Of a stretch of 64,000 nt of DNA, positions 56,577-64,000 are shown in pieces. A program made the translations under genes and the position numbers. Under the pieces are notes generated by a model, which made no database searches, was not told where the DNA came from, and was given only the letters and a program-made list of their open reading frames with translations. Source of the DNA: Tetrastigma voinierianum. Lineage: Eukaryota > Streptophyta > Magnoliopsida > Vitales > Vitaceae. Numbering within the stretch: position 1 is the first letter of the stretch; each line of letters opens with the position of its first letter. The stretch is taken from positions 4,464,001 through 4,528,000 of the forward strand of contig JAEQBH010000287.1 in NCBI GenBank assembly GCA_016808115.1. The letters are read 5' to 3'.

Positions 56577-58465
56577 TGTAATACCCCGAATTATACCCTG
56601 ATAGCTTTATAACATGTTTTGGGTAATAAAAGTAAATGTATATTTTTTTGGAATAAAATAGTGCAAAAAATAAAATAAGCAAAATCCAGAATTAATACAA
56701 GAATTAAGGGTAAATTAGCAATTTACCAATTTAGGATCTAAGGGTCATAAGATTAAAAGATTGTAGGTTGAAGTAGGAATTTGAATAAGTTCATTTGCAA
56801 ATAATAGAGAGTTGAAGGACTAAATTGCAAAAAAAAAAAGGAAAGTAGAGCCAAAAAGAGGATAAGGCCAAACATGGCCTTATCTTAAGACAAAATAGAT
56901 AATTTGGTTAGGGCTTTTATGGTGAGGAAGAGAAGAGGAGAAAGAGAGAAAGAAAGAAGAGAAGAAGAAGAAGAAGAAGGAAGAAGGAAAAGAAGAAGAG
57001 AAGGATTCTAGGTAAGGAATTGTATGGAATTTTGTACCACGTAAGGAATTGTATGGATTTTTGTAAGAAATTGTATGGAACTTGTTAGGATTTTATATGG
57101 ATACTTGTTTGGAGGTTTGGAATACCTCTTTTTGTATAGAATCCTTGTTTGGAATGGTTTTTTGGTTTGGTTGCGGTCCTCAATGGAGGAAAAATTTGTA
57201 TAGAGAAAATGTCGGGTTTTAGAGGAGATGCTGTATGTCTTTTTTTTTAAAACTCATGGTTTTGTTTTCGCCATAACTTGGCAATCACTCTTCCAAATTG
57301 AATGATTTAAATTGAAACTAGACTTATAGAGAAATAAATCATTGTTATAGATCCACATTTTGGACCCTATTGAATTCCAAAAAAAGTCACAGCGAGGCCT
57401 CTGCTTTCTGTCAATTTCGGGTTCAACTCGATACAAGCTGGGTTTCAAAACAGTTTTGATATTTAGGCCATAACTTGGCCATCACTCATCCAAATTGAGT
57501 GATTCAAATTTAAGGGTAAACTAGACTTCTAGGAAAACAAATCTCCTTGAAATAAGTATATCCAAATTTGAACCCCAATGGACCCAGAAAATTTGTCAAA
57601 ATAAGGGAACAATTCTGTCCTTGAAATCTATCTCATAATAGTCTCCTGAACTGGAGTAATTTCAGTTGTTTAAATCATAACTTGAGTTCTACTAGTCCAA
57701 ATGAGGTCATTCCAATTTCTGTACAAACTAGACATCTAGGAGAACAACTTTCATGAAGAAATTATGGTCAAATTATATTTTTATCATTCCCATAAAATTT
57801 TCAAATATAGGACACAATTCTAGATTTTGTTCCTGGAAATTGTCCAGGATAAGTTCGGAATATTTAGATCATATCTCCCAAATTAAAAGTCCAAATGACA
57901 TGATTTCTGAACCATAAGAAATTTAAGACATAGTGTATATCAGAAGTTAAGATCACTTTCTAACAATACCATTTGATGTGGTCAAAATTGTAGCCTGAAA
58001 ACTGACTGGGTCTGCCTCAACCTGTTCGTACAATTGGTTATGGAAACTGAAATTGTATAAAGACTATATAAATGTTTTGTTATATGAAATAATGCATCAT
58101 AGTAATATGATCATGATAACATGTGTTATAAAGCTAAAGCGAACACACGTAAAATTTTGTTATATGAAAAAGTACAGTAAATGTTTATAAGAAATTATTT
58201 GATAAAGAATATCTGAGAAGTATACATGATATCAGTAGTCATTCATGTATATGAGATTTTTTTTCTTTTCTGATACTTGAAAGATTGTTAAGAAAACATA
58301 ATAAAACTGATTGCCTACTTATGACTAGGTAGTTGGATAGGTAGGCATGCTTATAGTGGGAGAGAAGGTTAAAGATACGTATTATGGGAGATCGCGCCTG
58401 CTGCTCACGACATTGCATCCCTTTGATCATTATAAGGGCCTGCTTAGGTCATATGTATAGAAACC
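56577..58465 (+). repeat. 3' LTR of element F, truncated
   Basis: TGTAATACCCCG to about 58465. It follows the 5' LTR through the purine tract (56930-57008), AG|GTAAGG (57012), the ~196 bp repeated block (57270, 57464, 57672, 57866) and the TTGGATAGGTAGGCATGC stretch. Similarity stops near 58465, about 250 bp before the expected end. Confidence 0.8.
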
Positions 58466-60480
58466 TCAGAAGACCGACCGATGTATATGTGAAATATGGC
58501 CAAGGGAGGAATGTGGTAAATACTAAAAACCGATTCAAAACAAAAGTAAGTTGCGACTCAAAAACCGAAATAAAAGTATTACTCAACACTAACCCTTCGC
58601 AAGTGCACGGTCATACACAAAGTGGACTCTAGAGTCCGATATCGCGACCAACGAGGATTGGAGGTTCTCTCTAATTGGAATTTGATCACCCTGACATATG
58701 GGCTCTTCACTATTTAATGATCAACAGATGAATAAAACTGTCATCTGAACAAACCGATGAAACTAATCCTAAAATCTACCAAACAACAACTACTTAGTCT
58801 AAAGGTATGAAGAGAGTCACTAGGGATGGGATAATTATTGACAAAACAAATTTCTGTACTTGAAAGCACAACAATTGTAAGTTGAATGCTAAATTGGCCC
58901 AAGAGCAAAGTGGTAGTATAGCTTCGATTTCTCCGCACTATAAATTTTAATTTTCTAACACACCATATTCCTCGTGACAAATGGGTCTAAATAGCTACTT
59001 GTAAACCTCGAATTCCTTTAAGGTTTGATTGTTTTTCTTTTCTTAATACCACAACCATTTCTAGATCAAGAATTCTCGCTCTAGACAGAAAAATGCAAGT
59101 TTTCCAATGTAATTGGTATTCATCCTTCAATCATTAAACTTTCTATCTCCTTGATTAGGATCTTTGCTAACACAGATCAAGATCCTTTTATCATACTAAG
59201 GAGAAACCTCTATTTAACTAAATTGATACATCATCTAATTAATCCCTCACACCATGAGTAAATTAGTGGATCTATCAAAGTAATTTTTCAAAGTTCATTA
59301 GTTCCAAGATATTAGTCTAACATAAATTCTTAAGTTACCGCTCTTACTCTCGTGAATCTCCATCTCTGTGTCACTTAGAGGGCCTCCTGGAAATTTGCAG
59401 ATATATTTCCTTTCCGCATAAGCTTACTAATATTCAATGAATTTCATTATATAATAATACCACTATATAAATTCAAGCTAAACCTACAAAATAAACAAAA
59501 AACAAGAATCAATGCCTAACAATTAACTCTCAATTTCCTAGAGGGTGTTTAATGTTCCACATCGGATTCCAATCATCACCAATCAAACAAAAAAGTAAGA
59601 AACGAAGAAAGAAATCAAGAGACAAGAAGAGAAAATCCGCATTTGAGCTTAAATCTTCGCCTCAACAAGAAATAAATTGAATATCCGAAAGTACAACACC
59701 GAAATCTCTTCAATAGAAATAAAATATGCCTAAAACTACTCTAAGATCTATTAAAAATAAAATCCGCAAAGAAAAACTAAGAAAACGGGCGCTTTTAGGG
59801 AGAGAAAATCATGAGAGAAAAACTTTATTTTAGCTTAATATTTGCTCAACATTAGTGAAATCTCAATCTCTCGTTATACAAGACCAAAATCTCTTCTCGG
59901 GAAGGACTCACGTATATTTTTATTTTATTTTCTTATTTTCTTTTTCTGATCTGAACCAAGTGATTTGTGTAGAAACATGAAGCCGGATTTAATTTCGATT
60001 TTCTACCATTACTTCCCGAAATTAATGGAGTCCGACAAATTTATGGAATTCATTCGCTTCAGCTTTATTACAATTACAAGGTGTACTTCGATCAATGATC
60101 CATTGTCACAATGCGACAGAACGCAGCTTTCACTAGATCGGATTTCACCGCTATTACAAATCTTTTCGTGACTAATAGAGAGAAATACTTGATTGGAATT
60201 TATCTGATGATGTTATATTTCGACCGACTCAGCTCCAATAAGAGCACATTATACCATTTCAAAGAATTGTTTCGCTTCCGATTTTGGGGAGGCCCTCTGC
60301 GTGGGACACGTAGATGGAGATTTCGAGTCAGGGAACATTCCACTTGTGGGTATGATAGACTACCATTGACTTAATTACTAAGCTCAAAGTTCACCCGATA
60401 AATTTCCTTTCACTATAATTACGTCGAGGGAACATTTATCAATAAAATAATCGTGAGACTTCACCTTAATCTGAGGGGAA
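58466..60480 (-). repeat. Probable decayed Athila/Tat-type LTR, minus strand
   Basis: The minus strand contains AATCCTCGTTGGTCGCGATA (58665-58640 region) and GTGCACTTGCGAAGGG (rc, near 58590), which fits the usual 3' end of such LTRs. The rest is AT-rich without coding signal; a possible TATA box is near 59465. The left end of the LTR, its start and its partner are not identified. It lies where element F's 3' LTR is cut off, so it may have caused the truncation. Confidence 0.4.
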
Positions 60481-61440
60481 GTTCCTAACCCTGTGTTAGC
60501 AGAATTCTAATCAAGGAAAGGGAAGAACCATTAGATTTAAAGGATGAGTCATCAATTGAGTTGTAGAAGTTTTGAAGTAACCTTGCAAAGGGAAGCAAGA
60601 AATCTGCAGTCTCAAGAAATGAGTGTGAAGTATTGAGAAAGAAAAATATACAGATCTTGCAAGAAGGTCAAAAATACAAGTAGCTAGTAGATCATTGTCT
60701 TTGAGAAAAGCAGGGGCCTCTAAATATGGAGAAATCCAATTGCATATTAAGGCATCTTGACAAATCCACATCCAAAGAACATAATAGGAGTAACGATATT
60801 AATGCAGAATGGCCGCTTCACAAGACTCGATAGTGTTCCATTTCATGGAAAAACTCGATTAGTCCAAGATTTGTTCTTATATTATTTTATTTTATTTTAT
60901 TTTTTAGTGATTGTTTGTAATACTTAAATTCCTTTTACATTCCTATGTATCGCTCTAGAACTATTATCATATGACAAACCATCACTATTCACTTGAAGTT
61001 CAAACAAGGTGAACCCTAAGTACAGTAGTCGATTCCAAATTTCACAATCATGGAAATGATATCTTGTGACTTATATCCATTTTACTACTTGTATGATTCC
61101 TGCACTGCAAAGATCTTAGATTAAAATCATTTTCAAATTAATCAATATAAAGTAATTTTTATCATTATATCCAATGGATTCCAAGTGCATAAAGATGCAA
61201 GAGAATTGTACCATCTTGTAACTAAGGACTTGAAGGTTTTAGTCTATAATCACAAAGTAAACAAGAAAGTGGTTTGGAAGCTGCAAGGGTTGAGAAATGC
61301 CAAAGCCACTTCATGGCTCCAAAGAAGCAAAAGAGTGTAATAAGGGTAGTACACCAATGTCAATGTTCGATAATCTCAAGGTTCCTATTCAGCGGCCAAG
61401 CACTACATGTGGTCTCACTTTCCCAACTCTCTTTATTACC
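60481..61440. other. Unassigned sequence
   Basis: AT-rich, with an ATTTT run (60880-60903). Short frames such as 60511-60771 (minus) and 61274-61600 (plus) show no family motif. Probably the interior of element H or flanking DNA. Confidence 0.4.
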
Positions 61441-63164
61441 CTTACTTTATTGCTTCCTTTTGCTCATTGTAAGACATTTAGGACAATGTCTATCCAGAAG
61501 TTTTAGGGGTGTTTATTTTTGTTTAGTTTATCATGTCACACCCCTACATGTTGTAAGTATGACAACTTTGAGGATGAAATTTATGGTGCTTTATGGATAA
61601 TGACTTTGTTTGATGCTTCCCAACTTACATCTTAGTTTAGTATTTATTTATTTTTTAGTTAGAGTTTATTGAGTTAATTGAGTTTTTCTTGGAGTTGTTG
61701 TGATGTCAATAAGGACCATAAATGAACCCTTGGGATATGGACAATATTAGAGATAATAGGACTTAATGCTTAATGAGTTCTCTCTTTAATAGGCTATTTA
61801 GTCATTGGTTTCTCAAAATCCATGCATGTGGTCACTAAGTACCCTTGAAAAGCAATTTTTGCTTGTGTTAGAGAAGGTTTATGAGAATCCATCTAATTTA
61901 ATCTCCATAGGTTCTAGAACTTTTTCTATTATCGCTTGAGGTGAAATCCTAGGCAACACAACAATTGAGAAATGATATAGGCCATCCTTGGAAAGATCAG
62001 GCCTGGCTGCTTAACCCTATTAATATGCATATGCATATTCCTCTGGGGTACCAAGATGTTGAGCCTTAAAGAGCCAAAATTCCTCATGAGAAACCAAGTT
62101 TGAAGCCAACAACCTTCCTATACATCACTATCCTCAAGAAAGAACCAAACTCACCCATAACATGAGGATTTGAACATAATTGAGAAATGCAGGAGGAGCA
62201 ATTGGGGGAGTTATTTTCTATGGAAAATAACTCCAAATTGGTTGAAATGAGTTGTTGAAAATCAAAAGAGTTGTTAAAAAGGAAAAAAATCAAGTGTAAA
62301 AGAAGAAAATACAATAAAAGTCAAGGAGGAGTGGAGTCTAGCCTCAGCCTCCCTTCCCTGTGAGCAAGTAAATCCTAAGGGATGTCTCAACACCTAGTAC
62401 CCTAAGGCCAATTGGTCTAGGAGCTATTGATTTAAAGCTCACTAAGGATTGGTAGAAAGCTTAAGGGGGTTTTGACATTGCATCACTCTAATAACCTTGT
62501 CTTGAAGAAAAATGCTTCTTGGTGTTTGTTGAAATAATGCACTTGTGCAGAAGGTGACATGTGGAGTATAAAGGATGCACCTAAAATTTTGTGGTGCTCG
62601 AGAGTGTCACTATGCTGATGGTAAAAACTAGGATGGAGTAGGAGCTGTTAATGCAGAAAATATGTATGTTTAAGTTTTACTTCCAAATGACTACTCAACT
62701 AAATTTCTTACCCAAGCCTTACATTACGTTTATAAAGACCTACTTCATCTGAGAGTCAGGTAGCTCTACATTAGTGGAGAGTGATAAGAACAACAAGCCT
62801 ATGGAACCTAAATAAATTATCTTAGGAGATCCACGTACTTATCTCAATTCTCATAAACTCATCTAGCTTGCAATTGTTTGGATCGAGGAAGACCACACAC
62901 ACACTATTGAGAACCATGATCTAAATTTGTCTATTATGAGATTAATTCACTATTAAAATGAATAAATTATCTTGATCATATTCTCTATACTCCCTATATG
63001 GGTAATTCTGAGACACATATCAGTATGTTCTCTTGGAAAGCTTGATTATTTAGTTTTGGTTAAATAAAAAGGGTGAAATGAACTCTTTCTCTTCCATTGC
63101 TTGGGACAAGCAACTTCTTTCTTTCTTTGCTTCGAGGACAAGCAAACTTCAAGTTTGGGGTGTT
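61441..63164 (+). repeat. 3' tail of element H (Athila-like)
   Basis: It starts near GACATTTAGGACAATGTCTA (61480-61500), a familiar element tail motif followed by a TTTTAGGGGTGT tract. Further landmarks are CCTAAGGCCAATTGG with GGAGCTATTGA (62400-62430), parallel to the module at 2550, then AAGAACAACAAGCCTATGGA (62785) shared with element G, and finally CTTTGCTTCGAGGACAAGCA with TTCAAGTTTGGGGTGT (63127-63164), the polypurine tract. Reading frames across it are incidental. Confidence 0.6.
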
Positions 63165-63655
63165 TGATGAGTGCAAACTCATCTATGTTTTGGAGTTTAT
63201 TTCACATGCTATTTTGTATTTTGTATCCATATTCATGTAAAACTCATAAAATTTCCTTTAAACTTGGTTTTTTAGGATTATTGATGAAAAGCAAGTGATT
63301 TGGCAAGAAATGAGCAATATATTTCCAAAAGAAGAGTCAATCGGGAATCTCATAACGCGCCACTGGGAAGATAAATTTTTCTTTACCATCTGGAACATCA
63401 AATGGTTCAAATTTCCACATGGTTACATTCTACATTCAAAGATCTTTCCAACGAGTACTCACACGCCTAAATCCGAGTTGTTATGGCCTCGACAAGTTGG
63501 AGAAGAAAACAAGTTGTCGTCTTAAATCGCGACTACAAGTCGTCACGACTGTGAAACTTAGTCACGACTCAAAAAGCCGTATCATGAATTAGGAAAATCA
63601 AGCCGCGTTTAGGAAACTTGGTCGCGACCAAAAACCGTGGTCATGACTAGCTCAC
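63165..63655 (+). repeat. LTR of element H, left part
   Basis: The LTR begins TGATGAGTGCAAACTC directly behind the G-rich tract. From 63505 it holds a cluster of CGAC/GTCG words with the 14 bp palindrome TTGGTCGCGACCAA at 63618-63631. It is broken at about 63656 by another LTR, so its TATA box is not visible. Confidence 0.65.
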
Positions 63656-64000
63656 AGGTCACACCCCGACCCCTACTAGCGGCAGGTGTGTCGGCCACCC
63701 CATTTAAACCCCACCGCTACTCCAACCACTGTAGAATCCCCGCGGCTGCCGTGTTGCTAATTAAACCCACGTGATAAAATTTTTTTTTTTTTCCTACTTG
63801 TGATTTTATAAAATTTCGGGCAAAAGATAACAAATTATGATACAGACAAATCCCAAACCCGATATACAGCTTTACACTTTTCAAAAAATGGCAACCAACA
63901 CATTCTTTCAAAGAGCCTCGTGCTCATCACATTTTCACAATACAAACTATGTACATACATATGCCTAACTGTACAAATTCCAAAGTATTTCCCTTACATA
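63656..64000 (-). mobile_element. Tekay-like LTR, cut by the window end
   Basis: From GGTCACACCCCGACCCC onward the sequence resembles the left end of the solo LTR at 35676 (TGTCGCGCCCCG) and continues with ATTAAACCCACGTGATAAAA and a poly-T run. By the orientation of that solo LTR, this is the 3' end of a minus-strand LTR; the rest lies to the right of the window. Confidence 0.55.

Larger units (their letters stand above)
45270..58465 (+). mobile_element. Element F: Del/Tekay-type chromovirus
   Basis: LTRs at 45270-47423 and 56577-about 58465 match closely. A Met-tRNA primer site follows the 5' LTR. Gag, protease, RT, RNase H, integrase and a chromodomain-like tail are readable in order. RT is split by a solo LTR at 49600-52307 and integrase by an LTR at 53896-55675. 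The 3' LTR lacks its last 200 or so bases, so the target duplication cannot be tested; the left flank is GCAAT. Confidence 0.85.

Noticed and set aside
58500..60480. Complete element with two LTRs
   Set aside because: Only one LTR-like end could be recognised; no partner, primer site or coding region was found.

Overview
This window is nuclear DNA of a flowering plant, most likely a woody eudicot. Almost all recognisable sequence is plant retrotransposon. The MAKTRGA / GNPRRYFYP reading frame at 0.9-1.6 kb and several LTR types resemble repeats I know from grapevine and other eudicots, but the species cannot be fixed from the window. I found no intact host gene, rRNA, tRNA or CRISPR array. 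The content is nested Ty3/gypsy elements, solo LTRs and fragments of a PIF/Harbinger DNA transposon. All coding regions are broken by stops and frameshifts.

Layout. 0-4.5 kb: a gag-like pseudogene, then a 3' tail and an LTR (3154-4517). 4.8-5.9 kb: the 3' half of a Harbinger transposase on the minus strand. It is cut by element A (5885-22763, plus strand, Tat lineage, target duplication AAGAT), which runs LTR-gag-protease-RT-RNase H-second RNase H-integrase and then a long 3' region with tandem repeats and antisense ORF remnants. Element N (15168-20794, minus strand, duplication CACAA) sits inside A and has no visible pol. 23.6-34.7 kb: element B, a second Tat element whose gag-to-RNase H block is deleted so that the 5' LTR abuts integrase. 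Its 3' region carries a ~100 bp tandem repeat and an antisense ORF, and is split by element D (28735-32315, minus strand, with a Met-tRNA primer site).

34.7-45.3 kb: a 2.3 kb solo LTR (35676-37977, duplication GAATG), a 9-residue coding minisatellite, a minus-strand LTR (38.5-41.5 kb) split by another solo LTR (39261-40665, duplication ATTTA), the end of an Ogre/Tat-type LTR with its primer site (42.76-43.4 kb), and the MYB/SANT-like gene of a Harbinger element (44.6-45.24 kb). 45.3-58.5 kb: element F, a Del/Tekay-type chromovirus. Its reverse transcriptase is split by a 2.7 kb solo LTR and its integrase by a 1.8 kb LTR. 58.5-64 kb: a poorly resolved minus-strand LTR, then the 3' tail and LTR of another element (to 63655), broken by a Tekay-type LTR that runs off the window.

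The least explained structure is inside the LTRs. At least seven carry a small cluster of iterated palindromes, each with a different word (TTGCGAAATTTCGCAA, GCTATATAGC, TCGTCACGACG, CTGTACCGGTACAG, CACCGCGGTG, TTGGTCGCGACCAA, CACGAATTCGTG). In four of them the cluster lies just upstream of a TATA box. In one LTR family the same position holds different words in different copies, so the cluster behaves like an exchangeable promoter-proximal cassette. The Tekay-type LTRs also share a purine tract followed by a splice-donor-like site and a ~196 bp block repeated about four times.
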